A stretch of 64,000 nt of DNA from Syntrophobacterales bacterium (GCA_026417655.1 JAOACS010000014.1:62001-126000), one strand, 5' to 3'; shown: positions 35,329 through 44,211, counted from the first letter of the stretch. A program made the numbers and translations. Notes: generated from the sequence alone by a model not told the origin.

Positions 35329-36466
35329 TGATGTTTTTGTTGAAGAGTCCGTAAGGGAAAGTCCCATTGTAAGGGAGCTTAGAAAGAATCTTCCCGAAGC
35401 TAGATTCTACTGTTTATCCTCCGAGCCCTGTTATAGAAACTCCCTTTCGGAAGATTTTTCGAAAAAACTTTACGTGATTCGCTTCAAAGGGCGTTTCTTG
35501 AGATCATGTCCTGCTACCCGTTTTTACCATTGTTGTGGATATACGATCCTCCACTTTGGAGAGCACTGCACAGTAGGATGCACGTATTGTATTTTACAAG
35601 CCTATCTAAATCAGCCCTATATTAAAATTTTTGGTAACTTAGAGGAGATGCTTTCTGAGGTAAAAGGTGTCCTCTTACAATACCCTCAGGTGCTCTTTAG
35701 AGTAGGGACAGGAGAGTTTACCGACTCCCTTTTACTCGATCCCTGGGCTGGTTACTCCTCCCATTTTGTGCCCCTTTTTGCCACAATTCCTAATGCTGTT
35801 CTAGAACTCAAAACAAAGACAGCCTTTGTAGATCGCCTCAAGGATCTTCCCCATGGGGGCCATACTATTGTTAGCTGGTCTCTCAACGCCCCTTCTATTA
35901 TGACTCAGGAGGAGGCAAATGCTGCTCCCTTTGAACTTCGTCTAGAATGCGCCAGAAGATGTCTTGAATGGGGTTATTTTCTCAGTTTTCATTTCGACCC
36001 TATCTTTTTTTTTCCGGGCTGGGAGAAGGAGTATGCCCTAGTGGTAAGAGAGCTTTTTGAAACTATCCCGCCGAGAAAGATTGTGTATATAAGCCTTGGA
36101 GCTTTCCGGTTTATGCCTGAACTAAAGGGGAGAATTCTCGAAAAGAATCCTACCTGGAAGTTTGCAAGTGGTGAATTCGTTCCATGTCCCGACGGAAAAA
36201 GACGGTATTTTGTCGATATTAGGGTGGGACTTTATAAATTCTTACTTGAGGCAATTCGATCTTACGCTCCTGATATTTGTGTTTATTTATGCATGGAGAG
36301 TGGCTCTGTGTGGAAGCGGGTTTTTGGATACAGTCCCGACGAGGTAGGAGGTCTTCCTAGGATACTCGATGATGCGGTAAGAAAAACGATGAAGGTTGGG
36401 ATGAACTGTCTTAACTCCGCTGCGTCACTATTTTTAAGAAAACCTCAGCCCTATTCCTCTATATGA
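35303..36466 (+). CDS. Spore-photoproduct-lyase-like radical SAM protein
   Basis: A 387-residue radical SAM protein with the cluster motif Cys89-x3-Cys93-x2-Cys96 in GEHCTVGCTYC, at almost the same position as in Bacillus SPL (90/94/97). Overall layout follows the SPL family (FYHCCGYTILHFGEHC, HFDPIFFFPGWEKEY). At the position where SPL carries its hydrogen-atom-donor cysteine 141, this protein reads FRVGTGEFTDSLLLD, with no cysteine in that stretch. DNA photoproduct repair is therefore not assured. The ATG at 35303 lies inside the ParB-like gene (26-nt overlap), implying coupled expression. Function unknown. Confidence 0.75.
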   Translation: MATDIDPFDDVFVEESVRESPIVRELRKNLPEARFYCLSSEPCYRNSLSEDFSKKLYVIRFKGRFLRSCPATRFYHCCGYTILHFGEHCTVGCTYCILQAYLNQPYIKIFGNLEEMLSEVKGVLLQYPQVLFRVGTGEFTDSLLLDPWAGYSSHFVPLFATIPNAVLELKTKTAFVDRLKDLPHGGHTIVSWSLNAPSIMTQEEANAAPFELRLECARRCLEWGYFLSFHFDPIFFFPGWEKEYALVVRELFETIPPRKIVYISLGAFRFMPELKGRILEKNPTWKFASGEFVPCPDGKRRYFVDIRVGLYKFLLEAIRSYAPDICVYLCMESGSVWKRVFGYSPDEVGGLPRILDDAVRKTMKVGMNCLNSAASLFLRKPQPYSSI

Positions 36467-36827
36467 AGCTTGTAACATCTATGGTCCAATAGAGATATAG
36501 AAAAAACTGAGGGAGGACCTTAATAAAGAGATAGAAAAGGGTAAATCTTACGAAGGATATAGAGAGGTCAAAAAGGGATTTTACAGGAAAAATTTGCTAG
36601 ATTAAAGAAAGCCTTATAGAGGGGCTACCTATCTTTGGTGGATAACTACATCCGTAAAATCCTTTCTTATAAAGATTGGAATTCCTAAATTTAGGCCTCA
36701 TAACCAAGTTATAGGGCATAGTTATCTTCAGATAGAAAATGGTTTTACCCTGAAGAAGGGGGATTTTATTTTAGATTATCAAAAATAATTTGATTATATC
36801 ATTGACAAGATAGAAGCTTTCTTTTAG
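36467..36827 (+). pseudogene. Decayed coding remnant in the intergenic region
   Basis: The 458-base gap 36467-36924 has no intact gene. One forward frame gives sensible protein interrupted by stops at 36498, 36603, 36786 and 36825: KKLREDLNKEIEKGKSYEGY, then after a stop RGATYLWWITTSVKSFLIKI and RPHNQVIGHSYLQIENGFTL. The A-x-x-L-W-W...V-K pattern faintly recalls PaREP1/HEPN-type helical proteins, but this is weak. The tail overlaps the promoter candidate at 36802-36830. The remainder up to 36924 shows nothing else. Confidence 0.4.
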
Positions 36828-36830
36828 AAA
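36802..36830 (+). promoter_or_regulatory. Sigma-70-type promoter ahead of the leucine-catabolism operon
   Basis: TTGACA (36802-36807) and TAGAAA (36825-36830) are separated by 17 bases, 95 nt before the acyl-CoA dehydrogenase ATG. A short imperfect repeat GGGT-N8-ACCC (36837-36852) follows the -10 and could be an operator, though it is weak. Confidence 0.5.
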
Positions 36831-36924
36831 AAAGATGGGTGTTACGTTACCCTCTTACCCTTAGGATTTTGGGGGTATGTTTTTTCTAATGATTTTTCTT
36901 ATCAAAAGTATCAGGGAGGGTATT

Positions 36925-38109
36925 ATGGATTTTGAATTGACCGAAGAGCAACGTATGATGAGAGATATGGTTTATAAGTGGGCTCTAAAGGAACTTGCTC
37001 CTATACAGGAAAAGGTTGATGAAGAGGATTGGTTCCCTCCTGATTTCTTCAAGAAATGTGCAGAAATAGGAATACTCGGTATAACTATCGATGAAAAATA
37101 CGGTGGTCTAGGAAGTGATGTTCTTACCCAAACCCTTGTGGTTGAGCAAATGAGTCGTTTTGCTCCAGGGCTTGCCATGACTTACGCTGCCCATTCCAAT
37201 CTCTGTGTCCATAATATTCACCGTAACGCTAATGAATACCTCAAGGAAAAATATCTTCCTCCAATGGTTCGAGGTGAAAAGATAGGTGCCCTTGCCCTTA
37301 CCGAACCGAATGCAGGCTCTGATGCCATGAGTATTAGAACCCGAGCCGTCAAAAAGGGGGATAAGTATATATTAAATGGCACTAAAATCTTCATAACCAA
37401 TGGTCCTGTTGCGGATGTCTTTCTTGTTTATGCTAAAACTCAGCCTGAATTGGGAGCAAAGGGTATCTCTGCCTTTATCGTAGAAAAGGATTTCCCGGGA
37501 TTTTCTGTTTCTAGAAAGATCCGAAAATGCGGCATGCGGGGCTCTCCTACGGGAGAGTTAGTATTCGACAATTGTGAAGTGCCTGCTGAGAATCTTGTAG
37601 GTCAGGAAAATATGGGTGTCCATGTGATGACAAGCGGTCTCGATGTGGAACGCATAGTTCTTGCTGGGGGAAGTGTTGGTATGGCCGAACAGGCCTTAGA
37701 ATATGCGGTAAATTATGCAGTCGAACGGGAACAATTTGGCCAACCTATTGCGAACTTCCAGATGATCCAACAGAAGCTTGCCGATATGTATGCTAGAACG
37801 GAGGCAGCTCGGCTTCTTGTCTACAGAGCTGCTGATCTTGCCCAAAAATCGCCAAGAGGCGGTAAGGGGACGGAGCTTACTAAAATGGCAGCAGCGGCTG
37901 TTCTTTTTGCCTCTGAAACCGCGACCTGGGTATGTAACCAGGCCGTTCAAATTCACGGTGGTTACGGATACTGCCTTGAATTCCCTGTGCAAAACCTTTG
38001 GCGTGATGCAAAACTTTATGAAATTGGCGCGGGAACCAACGAAATTCGCCGTATCATTGTGGCTCGAGAACTCACTAGGGAAGCCTTCGCTAGAAAGGCC
38101 CAGCGTTAA
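36925..38109 (+). CDS. Acyl-CoA dehydrogenase, probably isovaleryl-CoA dehydrogenase
   Basis: A 394-residue flavoprotein of full family length. Family motifs are present: ALTEPNAGSDAMSIRTRA (FAD/substrate loop), YILNGTKIFITNGPVADVF, EREQFGQPIANFQMIQQKLA and QIHGGYGYCLEFPVQNLWRD. The C-terminal YEIGAGTNEIRRIIVARE is also there. Substrate is inferred from the genes that follow (3-methylglutaconyl-CoA hydratase, carboxyltransferase, HMG-CoA lyase), which make leucine/isovalerate oxidation the best fit. ATG 36925 has GGGAGG nine bases upstream. Electrons would pass to an electron-transfer flavoprotein not encoded here. Confidence 0.88.
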   Translation: MDFELTEEQRMMRDMVYKWALKELAPIQEKVDEEDWFPPDFFKKCAEIGILGITIDEKYGGLGSDVLTQTLVVEQMSRFAPGLAMTYAAHSNLCVHNIHRNANEYLKEKYLPPMVRGEKIGALALTEPNAGSDAMSIRTRAVKKGDKYILNGTKIFITNGPVADVFLVYAKTQPELGAKGISAFIVEKDFPGFSVSRKIRKCGMRGSPTGELVFDNCEVPAENLVGQENMGVHVMTSGLDVERIVLAGGSVGMAEQALEYAVNYAVEREQFGQPIANFQMIQQKLADMYARTEAARLLVYRAADLAQKSPRGGKGTELTKMAAAAVLFASETATWVCNQAVQIHGGYGYCLEFPVQNLWRDAKLYEIGAGTNEIRRIIVARELTREAFARKAQR

Positions 38110-38131
38110 TTTCATGAGAAGGAGCCTACAA

Positions 38132-38914
38132 ATGGAACAGCCTTTAGTCTTAGAAGAACGTAAGGATCAGGTAGCGATACTTACATTGAATCGCCCAGAA
38201 GTAATGAACTCTTTTAATTTTGCGATGCTTAGGGCGCTCAAAGAAAAGGTGGAGGCACTTCACTTCGATCGGGATGTTCGGGTTGTAATTATCACTGGAG
38301 CAGGTGAGAAGGCCTTTTGTGCCGGAGCGGATCTTAAAGAAAGGGCAACGCTTACGGAAGACCAGGTCCGAGAGTTTATATTTACTATAAGAAATCTTTT
38401 CACCTTCATTGAGTTCATGAACAAACCGGTTATTGCCGCAGTAAATGGTATTGCCCTTGGGGGAGGAACGGAGCTTGCCTTAGCCTGCGATATTCGGATC
38501 GCCTCCACTAATGCTACTATGGGTCTTACGGAGACCCGACTTGCTATTATTCCAGGGGCAGGAGGGACTCAGAGACTTCCAAGACTTGTCGGTCGAGGGA
38601 AGGCTAAAGAACTTATATTTACCGGCCGAAGGGTAGATGCTCAGGAGGCCCTTCAAATAGGACTTGTAAACAAGATTTGTCCGCCCGAGAAGCTCATGGA
38701 GGAATGCCTTTCTATGGCGGCAATGATATGTGAGACTGGTCCCATAGCCATCCAACAGGCAAAATATGCCATAAACTACGGTCTTGAAGTTGACATTCAT
38801 ACCGGCCTCGCTATTGAATCCAATGCTTACTGGGTCACAATTCCAACAGAAGATCGTCTTGAGGGGTTGAAGGCTTTCCAGGAGAAGCGAAAGCCGATTT
38901 ACAAAGGTAGGTAA
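38132..38914 (+). CDS. Enoyl-CoA hydratase family, probable 3-methylglutaconyl-CoA hydratase
   Basis: A 260-residue crotonase with oxyanion-hole segments AFCAGADLKERA and NGIALGGGTELALACDIR. The stretches GLTETRLAIIPGAGGTQRLP and AKYAINYGLEVDIHTGLAIE, then IPTEDRLEGLKAFQEKRKP, closely follow mammalian AUH, the 3-methylglutaconyl-CoA hydratase, giving specific support for leucine breakdown. ATG 38132 with GAAGGAG upstream gives the normal crotonase length; a start further upstream at 37778 would lie inside the dehydrogenase gene. It is 22 nt after that gene. Confidence 0.87.
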   Translation: MEQPLVLEERKDQVAILTLNRPEVMNSFNFAMLRALKEKVEALHFDRDVRVVIITGAGEKAFCAGADLKERATLTEDQVREFIFTIRNLFTFIEFMNKPVIAAVNGIALGGGTELALACDIRIASTNATMGLTETRLAIIPGAGGTQRLPRLVGRGKAKELIFTGRRVDAQEALQIGLVNKICPPEKLMEECLSMAAMICETGPIAIQQAKYAINYGLEVDIHTGLAIESNAYWVTIPTEDRLEGLKAFQEKRKPIYKGR

Positions 38915-39002
38915 GCCTTGTGGATCCTCTTCTTTTTAAATCTAGGTGAGAAGAAATAAGTGGGAGGCGCGTTGGATTTATCAATTAAGGGAGTGATACC
39001 CC

Positions 39003-40604
39003 ATGTCAGACGAAAGAGCTGAAAATAGACGCTTCTGGGAGGAGGAAGAAAGGAAACTTGATGAGCTGATGTATCAGGCTGTGTGGCCCGGAGGCGAGGA
39101 AGCCGTAAAGCGTCTCGCTAAACAGGGAAAACAGCCTGTTAGGCAACTCATCCAGAAGCTTATAGATGAAGGAACAGAGTTTTATGAACTCGGTGTGATC
39201 GCCGGTTTTGGCATGAACTATCCTGAGGTAGATGATGTTCCCTGTGGGGGGATTGTCACGGGTATCGGAAAAATTCACGGCAATTGGACTATGATTATTG
39301 CAAATGACAGTAGGGTCAAGGCGGGAACCTATTTTCCTATCACTCTCAAAAAGCATATGAGAGCTCAGGCTATCGCTGAGCAGTGTGGGTTAAACTGCGT
39401 CTATATTGCCGACTCAGGTGGAGCTTTCCTTCCAATGCAGGCAGATGTTTTCCCTGATGATGGCCACTTTGGTTCTATGTTTTACAATATGGCCAGAATG
39501 TCCGCCAAGGGGCTTAAACAGATTACGTTGAGCACGGGAGGGAATACTGCGGGGGGAGCCTACATTGTATTTATGGCCTGTCAAGCGGTTATGATTGATA
39601 AGCTTGCCTACTCTTTCCTTGGGGGACCACCACTTGTAAAGGCTGCAACTGGTGAAGTTATTACGGCAGAAGATCTTGGTGGAGCTAGAGTTCATACTCA
39701 GATTTCTGGTGGAGCGGACTATTTCTGTCGAACTCAGGATGAGGCTATAGAGAAAGTAAGAGAGATTCTATCTATGGAGCCTCCCCAGAAGATTCATATC
39801 CATCGTTACGAAGAAATACCTCCTCGGGTACCTGTTGAAACTATCTACGAGATACTCCCTGCCAAAATCCATCAGGGGATTAATGTTAGAGCCTTTATAC
39901 AGGCCATAGCTGATGATAGCTATTTTGTTGAATATAAGAAGACCTATGCTCCTGGTAGAGGTGACAATATTGTTACGGGAAAAATTCGAATAAAGGGTAT
40001 CCCTGTAGGTGTGATTGCAGCAAACGGTTTGGGAATTATCTTTGTTGAGGCGGCGAGAAAGGCTACGGAATGGATCGTTCGGTGCTCCTATGAAAAGGTT
40101 CCTCTCTTATTCATTCAGAGCTCTCCAGGATATATGGTCGGTTCGGAGTCCGAGCACATGGGTATTGGGAAATATGGGGCCGATATGGTGAGGGCAGTCT
40201 CTTGTGCTCAGGTTCCTCGGATTCAGCTTGTTATAGGGCCCGATAACGGAGCGGCTAACTACGGCATGTGCGGAAGGGCCTATCGTCCCCACTTTCTATT
40301 CGCCACAATGAGGGCTAGGACCTCGGTTATGAGTGGAAGATCTGCCGCCGAAGTACTACTCTCCATCGAGGAAAGGAAAAGGGCCTCTGAAGGAAATCCT
40401 ATGACGGAAGGAGAAAAACAGGCATTTAGAGAAAAGATGATAGAAAAATACGATGGGGAAGCCCATCCCTTCTTTTGTGGTGCCCGTCTTCTTAACGACA
40501 GGGTATTGAAATTTAGAGAAATTCGAGATTGGCTTGCCTTCGCCTTTGAGGTGAGCCTGCTTAAACCAATTGGCGAACCGTCATTTGGTAATTTTAGATT
40601 TTAG
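39003..40604 (+). CDS. Acyl-CoA carboxylase carboxyltransferase subunit (methylcrotonyl-CoA carboxylase beta-like)
   Basis: A 533-residue carboxyltransferase, the usual length of MccB-type beta subunits. N-terminal half: ADSGGAFLPMQADVFPD and the oxyanion-forming STGGNTAGGAYIVFMAC, then GGARVHTQISGGADYF. C-terminal half: QSSPGYMVGSESEHMGIGKY and DNGAANYGMCGRAYRP, all as in methylcrotonyl-CoA carboxylase. A glutaconyl-CoA decarboxylase alpha subunit is the alternative. No biotin carboxylase or biotin carrier gene lies in the cluster, so those subunits must be encoded elsewhere. It is followed after 12 nt by HMG-CoA lyase. Confidence 0.87.
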   Translation: MSDERAENRRFWEEEERKLDELMYQAVWPGGEEAVKRLAKQGKQPVRQLIQKLIDEGTEFYELGVIAGFGMNYPEVDDVPCGGIVTGIGKIHGNWTMIIANDSRVKAGTYFPITLKKHMRAQAIAEQCGLNCVYIADSGGAFLPMQADVFPDDGHFGSMFYNMARMSAKGLKQITLSTGGNTAGGAYIVFMACQAVMIDKLAYSFLGGPPLVKAATGEVITAEDLGGARVHTQISGGADYFCRTQDEAIEKVREILSMEPPQKIHIHRYEEIPPRVPVETIYEILPAKIHQGINVRAFIQAIADDSYFVEYKKTYAPGRGDNIVTGKIRIKGIPVGVIAANGLGIIFVEAARKATEWIVRCSYEKVPLLFIQSSPGYMVGSESEHMGIGKYGADMVRAVSCAQVPRIQLVIGPDNGAANYGMCGRAYRPHFLFATMRARTSVMSGRSAAEVLLSIEERKRASEGNPMTEGEKQAFREKMIEKYDGEAHPFFCGARLLNDRVLKFREIRDWLAFAFEVSLLKPIGEPSFGNFRF

Positions 40605-40616
40605 GAGGGGATCGCT

Positions 40617-41636
40617 ATGGCTAAATTGAATTACCCAAAAAAGGTTGTTCTAGGTGACATTACTGTTCGTGATGGTTTCCAGCACGAGGAGAAATTCATC
40701 CCTACTGATGCTAAACTCTGGATTGCTGAGGAGCTCATTCTTGCAGGGTTTAAACGTATTGAGCTGACTAATCTTGGAAATCCAAAGCGCATGCCTCAGT
40801 TTAAAGATGCAGAGGAACTTCTAAAGAAGCTTAGAAATAGTAAGCGAGTTCAGCATCTACTTCCAGAGGTTATAATAACAACTGTAACAATTCGTGAACA
40901 GGCCATTGAAAGAGCTATAAGGGCTCGTCAAGAGGGATGGGGACCCGATCGTATCCTGGTTATGGTATCTACAAGTGAGGCTCACCACAAAACCAATTCG
41001 GGCACCACTCTTGCCGAATACTGGAAGATGTGCGAAGAGTGGTTCCCTAAGGCTAAAGATGCGGGTCTAAAGATTAACGGAACGGTCAGCACCATTTGGG
41101 GATGTCCTATTACTGGACGAACTGAGATGAAAACTGCAATAGAGTTTACTAAAAGATGGCTTGATATGGGAGCTGACGATGTAGAGCATGCTGACCACGA
41201 TGGTTCTGCATCCCCAGATCGAGTCTATGAATATTTTTCGATGGTTTTAGATGCTATTCCCGATCCAACAAAACATATCGCCCATTTCCATACAACCAGA
41301 GGTTGGGGACTTGCAAATGTATTGGCTGCACTTCTTGCAGGTATTACCCATTTTGAATCGACAATGGGTGGAATTGGTGGGCAGCCGGCAAACTTTGTAG
41401 ATGGTGTTCCCGTAGGTGGAACTGGCGAATACTACTATCGAGATCCTGAGATCGTGGGACTTGTGTCAACGGAAGATATGGTGGTCATGATGGATGAAAT
41501 GGGTATTGACACTGGTGTCGATGTAGACCATGTTTTAAAGATCGGGCGTATGGTGGAGAGAATTGTGGGACGCAGGCTTAGATCTGAGTGCATCAGAACT
41601 GGCCGTATCCCCAAGGAGATGACGGGTAGAGCGTAA
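40617..41636 (+). CDS. Hydroxymethylglutaryl-CoA lyase-like protein
   Basis: A 339-residue TIM-barrel enzyme of the HMGL-like family. The N-terminal motif VVLGDITVRDGFQHEEKF corresponds to the metal/substrate-binding R-D-G-x-Q of HMG-CoA lyase. Barrel motifs follow: HADHDGSASPDRVYEYFSMV, AHFHTTRGWGLANVLAALLA (HxH metal ligands) and STMGGIGGQPANF. HMG-CoA lyase usually has a C-terminal GCPYA-type active-site loop; here the glycine-rich loop lacks that cysteine, so a related claisen-type lyase cannot be excluded. As last gene of the cluster it would release acetoacetate and acetyl-CoA. Confidence 0.78.
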   Translation: MAKLNYPKKVVLGDITVRDGFQHEEKFIPTDAKLWIAEELILAGFKRIELTNLGNPKRMPQFKDAEELLKKLRNSKRVQHLLPEVIITTVTIREQAIERAIRARQEGWGPDRILVMVSTSEAHHKTNSGTTLAEYWKMCEEWFPKAKDAGLKINGTVSTIWGCPITGRTEMKTAIEFTKRWLDMGADDVEHADHDGSASPDRVYEYFSMVLDAIPDPTKHIAHFHTTRGWGLANVLAALLAGITHFESTMGGIGGQPANFVDGVPVGGTGEYYYRDPEIVGLVSTEDMVVMMDEMGIDTGVDVDHVLKIGRMVERIVGRRLRSECIRTGRIPKEMTGRA

Positions 41637-41727
41637 GCTTGGCGAGTTTTAGAGCAACTTGCCGAAGCAGGAGCAAATTGAATATGTCGCCGAAGCTTCG
41701 CTCTGGAAATGCTAATGAGATGAGAGG

Positions 41728-42603
41728 ATGTCAATCAAACGCTATTATTGCCTCTTCTTTGTTGAGGTGTTTCTGGGACTTTTGGTAGCGGTTATTGTTG
41801 GTACCTTTGTAGCGCACTTTCTAGCGACTTATCAATTTGGCTGGCTTTCGGTAGGTAAAAAAACTCCATGGTGGGATTTTTCTTGGATAAAGCAAAAATC
41901 CCCCTGGGGTTTTTTCATTAGCTTCTTTATTGGGAGCGCCTTTGCTACTGCACTGATACAAATCCTATGGACGTTACTCCAATGGACAGTAACCCTTTTC
42001 ATATCCGAAAGGATGGCTCGATATGAGAAATCAGAAAATCCATCCTATGGAACCTTTGGGAAAGGGTTAAATGTTATCTTTCATCCCTTTAGGCGTATCG
42101 CCTGTCTTTTTTCAAAGATGGATGATAGTAGCTACCTCCCGTCGATAGCGATTTTTGAGCAAAAGCAGCGGTTTCTTTCTGAAAATGATAGAACGCTAGT
42201 CTCATTGCCATGGAAGGTGCTGAAATTTTTTATTGTAATAGCCCTATTGGGAGCTTGGTTCTTGAGTCTTTTCGTCTTTTACGGATATGCAACAACTATT
42301 GTGAACGGTCAATCTGCTGTAAATAACCTGTGGATTTACTTTTTATCGAGTTTTAGGATTTTTACCCACACCCTTCTCGCTACCCTAGTGATTATAATGT
42401 TGGGACTTGTCGCTAACCGATTCTCTAGATTCTATCTTCTCCATCTTGACAATATGGTCTATGATGAAGTGCTCTCTCGATTGGACAGTGAAAACAAGGA
42501 TTTTAAAGAAATTAAGGAGATTCTTGCCTCCCTTAATGATAAAATCTCCCGCTTAGAACAGGCTGTTGGGAACCTTATAAGGATTTCTCTATCAAACCGG
42601 TGA
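41728..42603 (+). CDS. Uncharacterised membrane protein with C-terminal coiled coil
   Basis: A 291-residue protein with four predicted membrane helices (about residues 7-30, 60-85, 162-186 and 208-228), a cytoplasmic middle region and a C-terminal helix (about 245-287, KEIKEILASLNDKISRLEQA) of coiled-coil character. No family recognised. Its stop overlaps the GTG start of the DUF721 gene, so the two are probably co-translated. Spacing from the HMG-CoA lyase gene is 91 nt, so it may be in the same transcript. Confidence 0.65.
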   Translation: MSIKRYYCLFFVEVFLGLLVAVIVGTFVAHFLATYQFGWLSVGKKTPWWDFSWIKQKSPWGFFISFFIGSAFATALIQILWTLLQWTVTLFISERMARYEKSENPSYGTFGKGLNVIFHPFRRIACLFSKMDDSSYLPSIAIFEQKQRFLSENDRTLVSLPWKVLKFFIVIALLGAWFLSLFVFYGYATTIVNGQSAVNNLWIYFLSSFRIFTHTLLATLVIIMLGLVANRFSRFYLLHLDNMVYDEVLSRLDSENKDFKEIKEILASLNDKISRLEQAVGNLIRISLSNR

Positions 42604-43139
42604 AGGTTATGGATCATATTGGTTCCATAATTCAAAAACTTCTTTATGAGAATAAGATCTTTGACATTTTCAATTATCCTGGAGATTGGAAAGATATTGT
42701 TGGGGAGTATATCGCGTCGAAGTCAAAACCGATCAGGCTTAGGCAGGGAGTCTTAACAGTTCATGTATACGACAGCGTGTGGAAACATCATCTCGATTTG
42801 CATAAGGGGGAGATACTCCAAAGGATTAATGCCTTTTTCCCCGAGAGGCCTGTGACTAGAATAGTTTTCAAGATTGGGGAACTTCCTTTAGAATCAAAGG
42901 ATCATAAATTGGTTTCTGCGAAACCTTCTAGATCAAAAAAACCTGCTAAGATAAAAAAACCTAAACCCAAAAGACATGCACTTTCTGAAGAAGCTAAAAG
43001 GTTTATTAAAGGCTGCTCCGATCCTGATCTAAAAAAAATGGCCCAAAGACTTCTACCTCTCTTTGAGCCAGCGGCGGTATTATCTTCAAAGGAAGGCTCT
43101 GTCTGCTTAGATAAAAATAATAGTAATGATACCAGTTAA
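42600..43139 (+). CDS. DUF721/DciA-like protein
   Basis: A 179-residue protein. Residues 5-95 fit the DUF721 (DciA) domain: IIQKLLYENKIFDIFNYPGD, WKDIVGEYIASKSKPIRLRQ with the L-T-V-x-V-x-x-S-x-W-x-x-x-L pattern (GVLTVHVYDSVWKHHLDL). DciA-type proteins load the replicative helicase in bacteria without DnaC. The C-terminal half is lysine-rich and disordered. The start is GTG 42600 (or ATG 42609), overlapping the previous stop. Its last 33 nt run antisense through the end of the DUF1614 pseudogene, so the C-terminal tail may be newly acquired. Confidence 0.8.
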   Translation: MKVMDHIGSIIQKLLYENKIFDIFNYPGDWKDIVGEYIASKSKPIRLRQGVLTVHVYDSVWKHHLDLHKGEILQRINAFFPERPVTRIVFKIGELPLESKDHKLVSAKPSRSKKPAKIKKPKPKRHALSEEAKRFIKGCSDPDLKKMAQRLLPLFEPAAVLSSKEGSVCLDKNNSNDTS

Positions 43140-43500
43140 TAAAATTCCGTCAAAGGTTCCTGCCCCACCTATCGATAAAATTGGAGTCCTAGATTTTCTG
43201 TTTTTGGAAGATTAAGAATACCTGCTCCCAGAAGAGTTCCTATGGTGTCGCTTATGTAAGCCGTTTTAGGTGCCCCATCGGGTGAAAGTATAAGCCCCCA
43301 GTATCGCTATTCCTATCGAGGAAGCTTATGGGTCACGGAAGTCACTGTCGTTATGGCTACAAGGACAGTTGTAAAATCCGGGGCTTTGCTCCATAAATAG
43401 AAAGAGGAAGAAAGGGTATTAAGGCACCACCGATATTTACAGAGCTATGATAAGGGGGGGTAGTTCATGCTTTAGAATTAATGCTCCCTAAGCGAGGTAT
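43107..43500 (-). pseudogene. Frameshifted DUF1614 membrane protein pseudogene
   Basis: No intact gene fills 43140-43600, but minus-strand translation shows pieces of a DUF1614 membrane protein in different frames: SSVNIGGALIPFLPLSIYG, then TTVLVAITTVTSVTHKLPR, then IGIAILGA, then GAPKTAYISDTIGTLLGAGI, and finally ILSIGGAGTFDGILLTGIIT ending at stop 43107-43109. These match the family's conserved blocks in the right order, with at least three frameshifts and in-frame stops between them, so the gene is dead. The 5' end is unclear (up to about 43560). Confidence 0.78.
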
Positions 43501-43600
43501 TAGAAGGGGCTCTTAACCCTAGTCACGAGATATATTAAAAACTGTAAGATAGGATAAACTCTTAGGACAACGGAAATCATCTTCTGGGGAGGATGGATTG

Positions 43601-44032
43601 ATGAGTAACGCTCGACTTCTAAAAAAAATAGAGTTACCCAATGGACTTATCCTGTATTGCTACGACAAATCTAAACACATAGCAGGTGATCGCTGGTATG
43701 TATGTCTTCGTATAGAGGTCCCTATTGAGGTAAGGAAGGAATTTTTCAATGGTGAACAGAATCCCGAAGAGGCCTATAAAGAGTTCGTAGAGGCCTTTGG
43801 GCATGCATATTTTTTCTCCTATGAGAAGGAGAGAAATTTCATAGCCGACAAGGATGTCCAACCCCTTTTGGAGGAATTACTAAAGGATTTTATGGATAAT
43901 TCCAGTGCCTACCTAACTCGTTCAACATGGCAAAAAATGTGTATTTTAAAGGCTTATCGTGACTGGAAAGAAAGGATTCGTCTGAGACAGCTTCACGAAG
44001 AAGTTATAAAGAGAGCCGATGAAGGGAATTAG
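43601..44032 (+). CDS. Small cytoplasmic protein of unknown function
   Basis: A 143-residue protein from ATG 43601, preceded by GGGGAGG; an in-frame TTG at 43598 is less likely. It is hydrophilic, with a beta-rich first half (GLILYCYDKSKHIAGDRWYV) and a helical charged second half (KMCILKAYRDWKERIRLRQL). No family or motif recognised, no signal or membrane segment. It stands alone between the DUF1614 pseudogene and the GAF-domain gene. Confidence 0.65.
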   Translation: MSNARLLKKIELPNGLILYCYDKSKHIAGDRWYVCLRIEVPIEVRKEFFNGEQNPEEAYKEFVEAFGHAYFFSYEKERNFIADKDVQPLLEELLKDFMDNSSAYLTRSTWQKMCILKAYRDWKERIRLRQLHEEVIKRADEGN

Positions 44033-44211
44033 AGTTTAAGTCTTTGGTATTATTTAAGCTAACAATTTTTGATATATTAACATGGAATTACGATTTTACA
44101 TAGAAGGATAAAATAGATGCTTGTGTAATTTTGTAAAAAAGTGTATCAAGATGTGTTGAAAAAATGAACTAATAATCTTGGAGGGGGCCTATTTAAGATT
44201 AAAAAATACAA

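Noticed and set aside
37778-38131. N-terminal extension of the crotonase gene
   Set aside because: It lies inside the acyl-CoA dehydrogenase gene; ATG 38132 has a good ribosome-binding site and gives the family length.
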